From: Archivesica marissinica
Taxonomy: Eukaryota > Mollusca > Bivalvia > Venerida > Vesicomyidae
Direction: 5' to 3'
DNA length: 64,000 nt
Assembly (NCBI GenBank): GCA_014843695.1
Contig: CM026401.1
Coordinates: 31,720,067 to 31,784,066 of the forward strand
Below are positions 42,491-53,679 of this stretch, in pieces. Under the pieces are notes generated by a model. It was not told the DNA's origin and did not search any database. It was given only the letters and a program-made list of their open reading frames with translations. Positions within the stretch are counted from its first letter, which is position 1; the number at the start of each line of letters is the position of its first letter. Made by a program: the position numbers and the translations under genes.

Positions 42491-43600
42491 GAAACCCTAC
42501 GACTAGTCTGGAAACAGGCGGGCTAGCCTGGGAACAGGCGGGCTAGCCTGGGAACAGGAGGGCTAGCCTGATAACAGGAGGGCTAGCCTGGGAATATGAG
42601 GGCTAGCCTGGGAACAGGAGGGCTAGCCTGGGAACAGGCGGACTAGCCTGGGAACAGGAGGGCTAGCCTGGGAACAGGAGGGCTAGCATGGGAACAGGAG
42701 GGCTAGCCTGGAACAGGAGGGCTAGCCTGGGAACAGGAGGGCTAGCCTGGAAACAGGCGGACTAGCCTGGGAACAGGCAGACTAGTCTGGGAACAGGCGG
42801 ACTAGTCTGGGAACAGGTAGATTAGTCTGGAAACAGGCGGGCTAGCCTGGGAACAGGCAGACTAGTCTGGGAACAGGTGGACTAGCCTGGGAACAGGCAG
42901 ACTAGCCTGGGAACAGGCGGACTAGTCTGGGAACAGGCAGACTAGTCTGGGAACAGGCGGACTAGTCTGGGAACAGGCAGACTAGTCTGGGAACAGGCGG
43001 ACTAGCCTGGGAACAGGCAGACTAGTCTGGGAACAGGTAGATTAGACTGGAAACAGGCGGACTAGCCTGGGACCAGGCATACTAGCCTGGGAACAGGCGG
43101 ACTAGTCTGGGAACAGGCAGACTAGTCTGGGAACAGGCGGACTAGTCTGGGAACAGGCAGACTAGTCTGGGAACAGGCGGACTAGCCTGGGAACAGGCAG
43201 ACTAGTCTGGGAACAGGCAGACTAGTCTGGGAACAGGCAGACTAGTCTGGGAACAGGCAGACTAGTCTGGGAACAGGCGGACTAGTCTGGGAACAGGCGG
43301 ACTAATCTGGAAACAGGCAGACTAGTCTGGGAACAGGCAGACTAGTCTGGGAACAGGCGGACTAGTCTGGGAACAGGCGGGCTAGCCTGGGAACAGGCGG
43401 ACTAGCCTGAGAACAGGCAGACTAGTCTGGGAACAGGCAGGCTAGCCTGTGAACAGGCGGACTAGCCTGGGAACAGGCAGACTAGTCTGGGAACAAGCAG
43501 ACTAGCCTGGGAACAGGAAGGCTAGTCTGGGAACAGGCGGGTTAGCCTGGGAACAGATGGGCTAGCCTGGGAACAGGTAGACTAGTCTGGGAACAGGCGT
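42491..43600. repeat. 20-bp tandem array (about 55 copies)
   Basis: Monomer of 20 bp, ggctagcctgggaacaggag or actagtctgggaacaggcag. Two main forms alternate: one has the palindrome GGCTAGCC, the other GACTAGTC, extended to CAGACTAGTCTG in the 'cag' variant. Mixed forms (actagcc) also occur. The first half is rich in the GCTAGC form, the second in ACTAGT. Confidence 0.95.
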
Positions 43601-43844
43601 AGATATATTTTGGCTGGTCAGTCATATAAATATAAATTGACACCGAGACCATTAATTGGGCTGTATTGAGTTTCTGATAATGTCATTTTGCCATTAGTAA
43701 ATTAGTGAAAAATCTACAGACTAGAACCCAGGCTACCAAACGACAACTAATTCCTGATACTTTTTCAGCAAATATTTGATTCTATATCTGGGTTAAAACA
43801 TTGGTTTTTTATGTCTGTTCCATCTTTTTAAAAAAATGGATTTA
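43601..43844. other. single-copy spacer between the 20-bp and 29-bp arrays
   Basis: About 240 bp. A short stretch at 43717-43736 (acagactagaacccaggcta) is an inverted, diverged match to the 20-bp monomer. Nothing else recognised. Confidence 0.4.
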
Positions 43845-46800
43845 TAGACATGTATAATCACTGTCCTCACATACAGACATGTATAATCACTGTCCTCACA
43901 TAGAGACATGTATAATCACTGTCCTCACATACAGACATGTATAATCACTGTCCTCACATACAGACATGTATAATCACTGTCCTCACATACAGACATGTAT
44001 AATCACTGTCCTCACATATAGACATGTATAATCACTGTCCTCACATATATACATGTATAATCACTGTCCTCACATATATACATGTATAATCACTGTCCTC
44101 ACATATATACATGTATAATCACTGTCCTCACATATATACATGTATAATCACTGTCCTCACATATAGACATGTATAATCACTGTCCTCACATACAGACATG
44201 TATAATCACTGTTCTCACATACAGACATGTATAATCACTGTCTTCACATACATACATGTATAATCACTGTCCTCACATATAGACATGTATAATCACTATC
44301 CTCACATAAGACATGTATAATCACTATCCTCACATATAGACATGTATAATCACTATCCTCACATACAGACATGTATAATCACTATCCTCACATATAGACA
44401 TGTATAATCACTGTCCTCACATATAGACATGTATAATCACTGTCCTCACATACAGACATGTATAATCACTATCCTCACATATAGACATGTATAATCACTG
44501 TCCTCACATATATACATGTATAATCACTGTCCTCACATATATACATGTATAATCACTGTCCTCACATATATGCATGTATAATCACTGTCCTCACATACAG
44601 ACATGTATAACCACTGTCCTCACATATATACATGTATAATCACTGTCCTCACATATATACATGTATAATCACTGTCCTCACATACAGACATGTATAATCA
44701 CTATCCTCACATATAGACATGTATAATCACTGTCCTCACATATATACATGTATAATCACTATCCTCACATACAGACATTTATAATCACTGTCCTCACATA
44801 TATACATGTATAATCACTATCCTCACATACAGACATTTATAATCACTGTCCTCACATATAGACATGTATACTCACTGTATTCACATACAGACATGTATAA
44901 TCACTGTCCTCACATATAGACATGTATACTCACTGTATTCACATACAGACATGTATAATCACTGTCCTCACATATATACATGTCTAATCACTGTCCTCAC
45001 ATACAGACATTTATAATCACTGTCCTCACATATAGACATGTATACTCACTGTATTCACATACAGACATGTCTAATCACTGTCCTCACATATATACATGTC
45101 TAATCACTGTCCTCACATATATACATGTCTAATCACTGTCCTCACATATAGACATGTATAATCACTGTCCTCACATTCAGACATGTATAATCACTATCCT
45201 CACATATATACATGTCTAATCACTGTCCTCACATATAGACATGTATAATCACTGTCCTCACATATATACATGTATAATCACTATCCTCACATATATACAT
45301 GTCTAATCACTGTCCTCACATATATACATGTCTAATCACTGTCCTCACATATAGACATGTATAACCACTGTCCTCACATATAGACATGTATAATCACTGT
45401 CCGCATATATATACATGTATAACCACTATCCTCACATATATACATGTATAATCACTGTCCTCACATATATACATGTTTGATCACTATCCTCACATACAGA
45501 CATTTATAATCACTGTCCTCACATATAGACATGTATAATCACTATCCTCACATACAGACATTTATAATCACTGTCCTCACATATATACATGTATAATCAC
45601 TATCCTCACATACATACATTTATAGTCACTGTCCTCACATATATACATGTATAATCACTATCCTCACATACAGACATTTATAATCACTGTCCTCACATAT
45701 AGACATGTATAATCACTGTCCTCACATACAGACATGTCTAATCACTGTCCTCACATATATACATGTATAATCACTGTCCTCACATACAGACATGTCTAAT
45801 CACTGTCCTCACATATATGCATGTCTAATCACTGTCCTCACATATATACATGTATAACCACTGTCCTCACATATGTACATGTCTAATCACTGTCCTCACA
45901 TATATACATGTATAATCACTGTCCTCACATATATCCATGTCTAATCACTGTCCTCACATATATTCATGTATAATCACTGTCCTCACATATATACATGTCT
46001 AATCACTGTCCTCACATATATACATGTATAATCACTGTCCTCACATACAGACATGTCTAATCACTGTCCTCACATATATGCATGTATAATCACTGTCCTC
46101 ACATATATACATGCCTAATCACTGTCCTCACATATATACATGTATAATCACTGTCCTCACATATATTCATGTTTAATCTCTGTCCTCACATATATACATG
46201 TATAATCACTGTCCTCACATATATACATGTATAATCACTGACCTCACATACAGACATGTCTAATCACTGTCCTCACATATATGCATGTATAATCACTGTC
46301 CTCACATATATACATGCCTAATCACTGTCCTCACATATATACATGTATAATCACTGTCCTCACATATATTCATGTATAATCACTGTCCTCACATATATGC
46401 ATGTATAATCACTGTCCTCACATATATACATGTCTAATCACTGTCCTCACATATATACATGTATAATCACTGTCCTCACATACAGACATGTCTAATCACT
46501 GTCCTCACATATAGACATGTATAACCACTGTCCTCACATATATACATGTATAATCACTGTCCTCACATACAGACATGTCTAATCACTGTCCTCACATATA
46601 TGCATGTATAATCACTGTCCTCACATATATACATGCCTAATCACTGTCCTCACATATATACATGTATAATCACTGTCCTCACATATATTCATGTATAATC
46701 ACTGTCCTCACATATATGCATGTATAATCACTGTCCTCACATATATACATGTCTAATCACTGTCCTCACATATATACATGTATAATCACTGTCCTCACAT

Positions 46801-48110
46801 ACAGACATGTCTAATCACTGTTCTCACATATAGACATGTATAACCACTGTCCTCACATACAGACATGTATAATCACTGTCATCACATATAGACATGTATA
46901 ATCACTGTCCTCACATACAGACATGTATAATCACTGTCCTCACATATATACATGTATAATCACTGTCCTCACATACAGACATGTATAATCACTGTCCTCA
47001 CATATACACATGTATAATCACTGTCCTCACATATATACATGTATAATCACTGTCCTCACATACAGACATGTATAATCACTGTCCTCACATATATACATGT
47101 ATAATCACTGTCTTCACATATAGACATGTATAATCACTGTCCTCACATACAGACATGTATAATCACTGTCCTCACATATATACATGTATAATCACTGTCC
47201 TCACATATATACATGTATAATCACTGTCCTCACATATATACATGTATAATCACTGTCCTCACATATACACATGTATAATCACTGTTCTCACATATATACA
47301 TGTATAATCACTGTCCTCACATACAGACATGTCTAATCACTGTCCTCACATATATACATGTATAATTACTGTCCTCACATACAGACATGTTAATCACTGT
47401 CCTCACATATAGACATGTATAATCACTGTCCTCACATACAGACATGTCTAATCACTGTCCTCACATATATACATGTATAATCACTGTCCTCACATGCAGA
47501 CATGTCTAATCACTGTCCTCACATATAGACATGTATAATCACTGTCCTCACATATATACATGTCTAATCACTGTCCTCACATATAGACATGTATAACCAC
47601 TGTCCTCACATATAGACATGTATAACCACTGTCCTCACATATATACATGTCTAATCACTGTCCTCACATATATACATGTAAAACCACTGTCTTCACATAT
47701 AGACATGTATAACCACTGTCCTCACATATATACATGTCTAATCACTGTCCTCACATATATACATGTCTAATCATTGTCCTCACATATAGACATGTCTAAT
47801 CACTGTCCTCACATATAGACATGTATAATCACTGTCCTCACATATATACATATCTAATTACTGTCCTCACATAGATGCATGTATAAATACTGTCCTCACA
47901 TATATACATGTCTAATCACTGTCCTCACATAGATGCATGAATAATCACTGTCCTCACATAGATGCATGTCTAATCACTGTCCTCACATAGATGCATGTAT
48001 AATCACTGTCCTCACATAGATGCATGTCTAATCACTGTCCTCACATAGATGCATGTATAATCACTGTCCTCACATAGATGCATGTATAATCACTGTCCTC
48101 ACATAGATGT
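43845..48110. repeat. 29-bp tandem array (about 147 copies)
   Basis: Monomer of 29 bp containing catgtataatcactgtcctc, then acatatag or acatacag, with recurrent variants gtctaatcac, actatcct, acatttat and, near the right end, acatagatgc. Copies with atatacatgtata carry the perfect 12-bp palindrome TATACATGTATA. The array ends at a SINE insertion (48111). Beyond the SINE one more diverged monomer coincides with the last codons and stop of the GLUT exon. Confidence 0.96.
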
Positions 48111-48354
48111 TGTTTTTTTTTAGTTTATATGTCGCACCAACATCTTAAGTCATATGGCGACACACCTGGCTATTACTGGTGGAGGATCTCCGAGCAGTAT
48201 TTCGGGCACGGATGGGCTCACGGGTAGAACCACAATCCTACTGCAAACCAGCTGGATAGCTTCCTCACATGAAAGAATTCGACACTCCCAGTAGGATTCA
48301 ACTTACAGCGGTGAGGGGCAAGTGATTTGAAGTGAACAGTAAACACTCGACGAC
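48111..48354 (-). mobile_element. tRNA-derived SINE inserted in the 29-bp array, with target-site duplication
   Basis: Flanked by an 11-bp direct repeat, cacatagatgt (48100-48110) and cacataaatgt (48355-48365), with one mismatch. On the minus strand the head begins ggtcgtcgagtgtttactgt and has a degenerate box B-like gttgaatcctac. The body follows with catgtgaggaagctatccag, ggttctacccgtgagc, cctccacca and gtcgccatatgac, ending in a poly-A-like tail (aaaaaaaaacaa). The family resembles a very abundant molluscan SINE; truncated relatives are at 40238 and 40438. Confidence 0.75.
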
Positions 48355-48369
48355 CACATAAATGTATGT

Positions 48370-48543
48370 CTAATCACTATCGTCAAATGTAGGTATTTGC
48401 CTGTATTGCACGTTAGATTGGAACCAAGCTGTTATTTCCTCTATTGTCTTTCCTTTAGTCTCTGGCACTTTGAATAATATGAATAGCCAGAAGATTGCCA
48501 GGAACACAATGAATGGGATAAATGAGTAGGCTTTTACTGCATC
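48370..48543 (-). CDS. terminal exon of an SLC2A/GLUT-type sugar transporter
   Basis: Minus-strand exon of 57 codons plus TAG. It begins after the acceptor tatatttcag in phase 0 with DAVKAYSFIPF. Residues 5-24 form a hydrophobic segment (FIPFIVFLAIFWLFILF) that fits transmembrane helix 12 of the major facilitator superfamily. FKVPETKGKTIEEITAWF (24-41) follows: the P-E-T-K-G box that ends the sugar-transporter domain in class I facilitative glucose transporters. The cytoplasmic tail is short (to DDSD). The family moves hexoses across the plasma membrane by facilitated diffusion. No other GLUT exon is visible in the window, so either the remaining exons lie beyond it or this is a detached fragment; there is no stop or frameshift inside. 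Both edges merge with tandem arrays: the 43-bp array repeats its acceptor and first codons, and the 29-bp array resembles its last codons and stop. Confidence 0.85.
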   Translation of the reverse strand, partial: DAVKAYSFIPFIVFLAIFWLFILFKVPETKGKTIEEITAWFQSNVQYRQIPTFDDSD

Positions 48544-49715
48544 CTGAAATATACAATGGGATGAATGAATAGGCTTGTATTGCATCCTGATATATACAAT
48601 GGGATGAATGAGTAGGCTTTTATTGCATCCTGATATATACAATGGGATTAACCAATAGGCTTTTATTGCATCCTGATATATACAATGGGATGAATGAGTA
48701 GGCTTTTATTGCATCCTGATATATACAATGGGATGAATGAGTAGGCTTTTATTGCATCCTGATATATACAATGGGATTAACCAATAGGCTTTTATTGCAT
48801 CATGATATATACAATGGGATGAATGAGTAGGCTTTTATTGCATCCTGATATATATAATGGGATGAATGAATAGGCTTTTATTGCATCCTGAAACAAACGA
48901 TGGGATGAATGAGTAGGCTTTATTGCATCCTGATATATATAATGGGATGAATGATTAGGCTTTTATTGCATCCTTATATATGCAATGGGATGAATGAGTA
49001 GGCTTTTATTGCATCCTGATATATACAATGGGATTAACCAATATGCTTTTATTGCATCCTGATATATATAATGGTATGAATGAGTAGGCTTTTATTGCAT
49101 CCTGATATATATAATGGGATGAATGAATAGGCTTTTATTGCATCCTGTTATATACAATGGGATTAACCAATAGGCTTTTATTGCATCCTGATATATACAA
49201 TGGGATGAATGAGTAGGCTTTTATTGCATCCTGATATATATAATGGGATGAATGAGTAGGCTTTATTGCATTCTGATATATATAATGGGATGAATGAATA
49301 GGCTTTTATTGCATCCTGATATATACAATGGGATGAATGAGTAGGCTTTTATTGCATCCTGATATATACAATGGGATGAATGAGTAGGCTTTTATTGCAT
49401 CCTGAAACATACAATGGGATGAATGAGTAGGCTTTATTGCATCCTGATATATATAATGGGATGAATGAGTAGGCTTTATTGCATCCTGATATATACAATG
49501 GGATGAATGAGTAGGCTTTTATTGCATCCTGATATATACAATGGGATGAATGAATAGGCTTTTATTGCATCCTGATATATACAATGGGATGAATGAATAG
49601 GCTTTTATTGCATCCTGATATATACAATGGGATGAATGAGTAGGCTTTTATTGCATCCTGATATATATAATGGGATGAATGAGTAGGCTTTTATTGCATC
49701 CTGAAACAAATGATG
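48513..49715. repeat. 43-bp tandem array derived from the GLUT exon acceptor (about 28 copies)
   Basis: Monomer of 43 bp, plus strand gggatgaatgagtaggcttt then tattgcatcctgatatatac and aat. The first monomer is the exon edge itself (48513-48555): 31 coding bases, the acceptor dinucleotide and 10-12 intron bases. On the minus strand each copy therefore reads tatatatcag|gatgcaataa. Common variants are gggattaaccaatagg, gaatgaatagg and ctgaaacaaa. Some copies are one base shorter (ggctttattg). Confidence 0.95.
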
Positions 49716-50004
49716 GGATTAATAACATCCGTAGGTTAATATTGCGCACTGAAGCATACAAAATGTTTAAATAGAAATTGTTTTTGATAAAAACTGTATG
49801 TCTCCCCATTCACTGTTACTTCAGTGGAGTAATAAAAGCATGAACATGAAACATACGAAGTCATTGCAATACAGAGTGTAGTACTATGAAGGAGTATTTA
49901 ACAATGCTTTCCATTTCAAATACAGAACCTTCAATTTTTACAACTTTCAAGAGAGACAAAACACTGAATATTATTTTTTTTAAAAACAACATGGAGTGGT
50001 GAAG
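49716..50004. other. single-copy AT-rich spacer
   Basis: About 290 bp between the 43-bp and 19-bp arrays. No further GLUT exon is visible on the minus strand. Confidence 0.5.
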
Positions 50005-51962
50005 GACAATGTAGTTACTGGTGGACAATGTAGTTACTGTAGAACAATGTAGTTAGGGTAGGACAATGTAGTTACTGTTGGACAATGTAGTTACTGTAGG
50101 ACAATGTAGTTACTGTAGAACAATGTAGTTACTGAAGGACAATGTAGTTACTGGTGGACAATGTAGTTACTGTAGAACAATGTAGTTAGGGTAGGACAAT
50201 GTAGTTACTGTAGGACAATGTAGTTACTGTAGGACAATGTGGTTACTGTAGGACAATGTAGTTACTGTAGGAAAATGTGGTTACTGTAGGACAATGTAGT
50301 TACTGTAGGACAATGTAGTTACTGTAGGACAATGTAGTTACTGAAGGACAATGTAGTTACTGTAGGACAATGTAGTTACTGAAGGACAATGTAGTTACTG
50401 TAGGACAATGTAGTTACTGTAGGACAATGTAGTTACTGAAGGACAATGTAGTTACTGTAGGACAATGTAGTTACTGTAGGACAATGTAGTTACTGTAGGA
50501 CAATGTAGTTACTGAAGGACAATGTAGTTACTGTAGGACAATGTAGTTACTGTAGGACAATGTAGTTACTGTAGGACAATGTAGTTAGTGTAGGACAATG
50601 CAGTTACTGTAGGACAATGTAGTTACTGTAGGACAATGTAGTTACTGTAGGACAATGTAGTTACTGTAGGACAATGTAGTTAGTGTAGGACAATGTAGTT
50701 ACTGTAGGACAATGTAGTTACTGTAGGACAATGTAGTTACTGTAGGGCAATGTAGTTACTGTATGACAATGTAGTTACTGTAGGGCAATGTGGTTACTGT
50801 AGGACAATGTAGTTACTGTAGGACAATGTAGTTACTGTAGGACAATGTAGTTAGGGTAGGACAATGTAGTTACTGTTGGACAATGTAGTTACTGTAGGGC
50901 AATGTAGTTACTGTAGGACAATGTAGTTACTGTAGGACAATGTAGTTCCTGAAGGACAATGTAGTTACTGTTGGACAATGTAGTTACTGTAGGGCAATGT
51001 AGTTACTGTAGGACAATGTAGTTACTGTAGGACAATGTAGTTCCTGAAGGACAATGTAGTTACTGTAGGACAATGTAGTTAGGGTAGGACAATGTGGTTA
51101 CTGTAGGACAATGTAGTTACTGTAGGACAATGTAGTTACTGTAGGACAATGTGGTTACTGTAGGACAATGTAGTTACTGTATGGCAATGTAGTTACTGTA
51201 GGACAATGTAGTTACTGTAGGACAAAGTAGTTACTGTAGGACAATGTAGTTACTGTAGGACAATGTAGTTACTGAAGGACAATGTAGTTACTGTAGGACA
51301 ATGTAGTTACTGTAGGACAATGTCGTTAGGGTAGGACAATGTAGTTACTGTAGGACAATATAGTTACTGTAGGACAATGTAGTTACTGTAGGACAATGTA
51401 GTTACTGTAGGGCAATGTGGTTCCTGTATGACAATGTAGTTACTGTAGGACAATGTGGTTACTGTAGGATAAAGTAGTTACTGTAGGACAATGTAGTTAC
51501 TGTAGGACAAAATAGTTACTGTTGGACAATGTAGTTACTGTAGAACAATGTAGTTACTGTAGGACAATGTAGTTACTGTAGGACAATGTAGTTACTGTAG
51601 GGCAATGTAGTTACTGTAGGACAATGTAGTTAATGTAGGACAATGTGGTTACTGTAGGACAATGTAGTTACTGTAGGGCAATGTAGTCACTGTAGGACAA
51701 TGTAGTTACTGTAGGACAATGTGGTTACTGTAGGACAATGTAGTCACTGTAGGACAATGTAGTTACTGTAGGACAATGTGGTTACTGTAGGACAATGTAG
51801 TTACTGTAGGACAATGTAGTTACTGTAGGACAATGTGGTTACTGTAGGACATTGTAGTTACTGTAGGGCAATGTAGTTACTGTAGGGCAATGTAGTTACT
51901 GTAGGACAATGTAGTTACTGTAGGAAAATGTGGTTACTGTAGGACAATGTAGTTACTGTACG
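50005..51962. repeat. 19-bp tandem array (about 102 copies)
   Basis: Monomer tgtaggacaatgtagttac of 19 bp, with recurrent variants tgaagg, tagggc, gtggttac, gttaggg and gttagtg. The spacing of gttaggg copies suggests block duplications. Confidence 0.96.
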
Positions 51963-51977
51963 AATGTTAACATGTAT

Positions 51978-52080
51978 ACCATACAACTATACGGTACATG
52001 CTGTATGTATACAATACAACTATACAGTACATGCTGTATGTATACAATACAACTGTACTGTACATGCTGTGTGTATACAA
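51978..52080. repeat. 33-bp tandem repeat, 3 copies
   Basis: Three copies beginning acaactatacggtacatgct with gtatgtatacaat following. Each has short inverted parts (gtatac, tgtac) and stays open in frame because 33 is a multiple of 3. Confidence 0.85.
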
Positions 52081-52156
52081 TTGTAACTGCTCCAGTGGGG
52101 CTCGAACTCGTGCATGCGGTATAATCAATCATCTACAGAGCTATCATGTCTCCATA
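52081..52156 (-). mobile_element. tRNA-like SINE head fragment
   Basis: On the minus strand: a box A-like gatagctctgtagatgattg and a box B-like gagttcgagccc, bounded by the 33-bp repeat. Stem pairing is poor, so it is taken as a SINE remnant. Confidence 0.4.
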
Positions 52157-52181
52157 TGGAGCATTTACTAGCACGGGTTAC

Positions 52182-52750
52182 TATATACTGTATTCATGTA
52201 TACATGTAGTGTTTGTATGATGGTGTGTTGATGTCATGTAGACATGACATCATGCTAGATATGTTTACCTTATGTGTACTGTATTCATGTATACATGTAC
52301 TGTTTGTATGATGGTGTGTTGGTGTCATGTAGACATGACATCATGCTAGATATGTTTACCTTATGTGTACTGTATTCATGTGTACATGTAGTGTTTGTAT
52401 GATGGTGTATTGGTGTCATGTAGACATGACATCATGTTAGATATGTTTACCTTATGTGTACTGTATTCATGTATACATGTATAGTGTTTGTGTGATGGTG
52501 TGTTGGTGTCATGTAGACATGACATCATGCTAGATATGTTTACCTTATGTGTCCTGTATTCATGTATACATGTATAGTGTTTGTGTGAAGGTGTGTTGGT
52601 GTCATGTAGACATGACATCATGCTAGATATGTTTACCTTATGTGTACTGTATTCATGTATACATATAGTGTTTGTATGATGGTGTGTTGGTGTCATGTAG
52701 ACATGACATCATGCTAGATATGTTTACCTTATGTGTACTGTATTCATACA
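52182..52750. repeat. 91-bp tandem array (about 6 copies)
   Basis: Copies of about 91 bp containing tgtcatgtagacatgaca, a near-perfect hairpin (8-bp stem, 2-base loop), and tagatatgtttaccttatgt. On the minus strand the latter reads cacataaggtaaacat, a donor-like AAG|GTAAAC in every copy. Confidence 0.9.
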
Positions 52751-52799
52751 AAATGACACAATATCACCCAATAATAGCTGTTATTAAAAGTAAAGTGTA

Positions 52800-53044
52800 A
52801 AGTGTTTGTTTATTATAGTGTCACCCCCATTTCTGACTTATGAGACACCTCTTTTTATGAACACCAGTACTCCCGAATCCTATGCTTGTATGCCAGACGC
52901 CAGGCTGGTAGGCAATCGGTAGCCATTATTTAACTAGCTGGCGGCTCACCAACCGGCCATATCAGAACGAACACCTGACGAGATTCGAACCTTCGACCAC
53001 CCGCTCCGTAGGCGGACGCCTTAACCACTGGGCCATGGCCACCT
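52800..53044 (-). mobile_element. tRNA-derived SINE (minus strand)
   Basis: Minus-strand head aggtggccatggcccagtgg, then ttaaggcgtccgcctacgga (anticodon stem tccgc/gcggg, formal anticodon ACG) and box B ggttcgaatct. The T stem pairs poorly. An unrelated body follows and ends in a tataataaacaaaca tail near 52806. It is therefore a SINE and not a tRNA gene. The body differs from the other SINEs in the window. Confidence 0.65.
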
Positions 53045-53519
53045 GATTAAAGGATATATGATGCAGGTTTGTGTGAGACGTTATTAATATATTATCAATA
53101 CATAAAAAGAGTAAATCAAACAACTAAATTGTATATAATCATTATTTGTATTGTATAAACATTCATTGCTGCAGGGTGAAGGCGCGTGAAAGCCAGTGTT
53201 ACATGTATTGTGCATGAATTGTGTTAATTATCGAAGTGCACAGGTTAACTGTAAATATATAAGATGTGCTCGTGTGACTTGCAACTCTCATACGAGGGGT
53301 GATCTAGAAGTTGCGGGTCGAACGACATTTGTATGTCGTTTTATTGAAGTTGGAATGACAGTAAACTTATATATAATGCATTGAATACAAAAATCGAATA
53401 CAAAAATATAATTTTGACAATATTCATAAGCACTCACATTAGACAATCACTATGATAAGTGATGTCGGGATAAGTGGAGAACACAGTTTACACAACACCA
53501 TTTAACATTGATATCTCAC
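53045..53519. other. single-copy sequence, no gene recognised
   Basis: A 62-codon open frame at 53196-53384 has no recognisable domain and no support as a gene. The rest is AT-rich. Confidence 0.4.
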
Positions 53520-53577
53520 CTACTATGGAAGACAGATGGTGTTTGCCTTGTCCGTCCGTCTGTCCGTCTTTCAGAAC
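53520..53577 (-). CDS. possible internal exon (58 bp), unknown gene
   Basis: On the minus strand the segment is bounded by a good acceptor (gtgtttctttcag) and a consensus donor (AG|gtgaga). It is open in the frame that follows from the candidate exon at 55294-55360: the join gives a Gly codon and then SERRTDGRTRQTPSVFHS. It contains a small gacg(g)acag repeat. I do not recognise the peptide. Its end phase does not allow direct splicing to the GLUT exon at 48543, so it is either followed by an unseen exon or not an exon. Confidence 0.3.
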
Positions 53578-53679
53578 CTGAAAGAAACACAATTCTGTTT
53601 TATGATTTCTCCATGTAAATTATTAATAAATCACAACTTTACAGCTTTGGGTATTACTGAAATGTGACAGTATGGTCGA

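Noticed and set aside
48370..48642. 90-codon frame starting upstream of the GLUT exon
   Set aside because: The first 33 codons are array and intron sequence; the exon begins after the acceptor at 48544-48545.
53520..53577. Direct splicing of the 53.5-kb candidate exon to the GLUT exon at 48543
   Set aside because: Phases do not match: the join produces an immediate stop.
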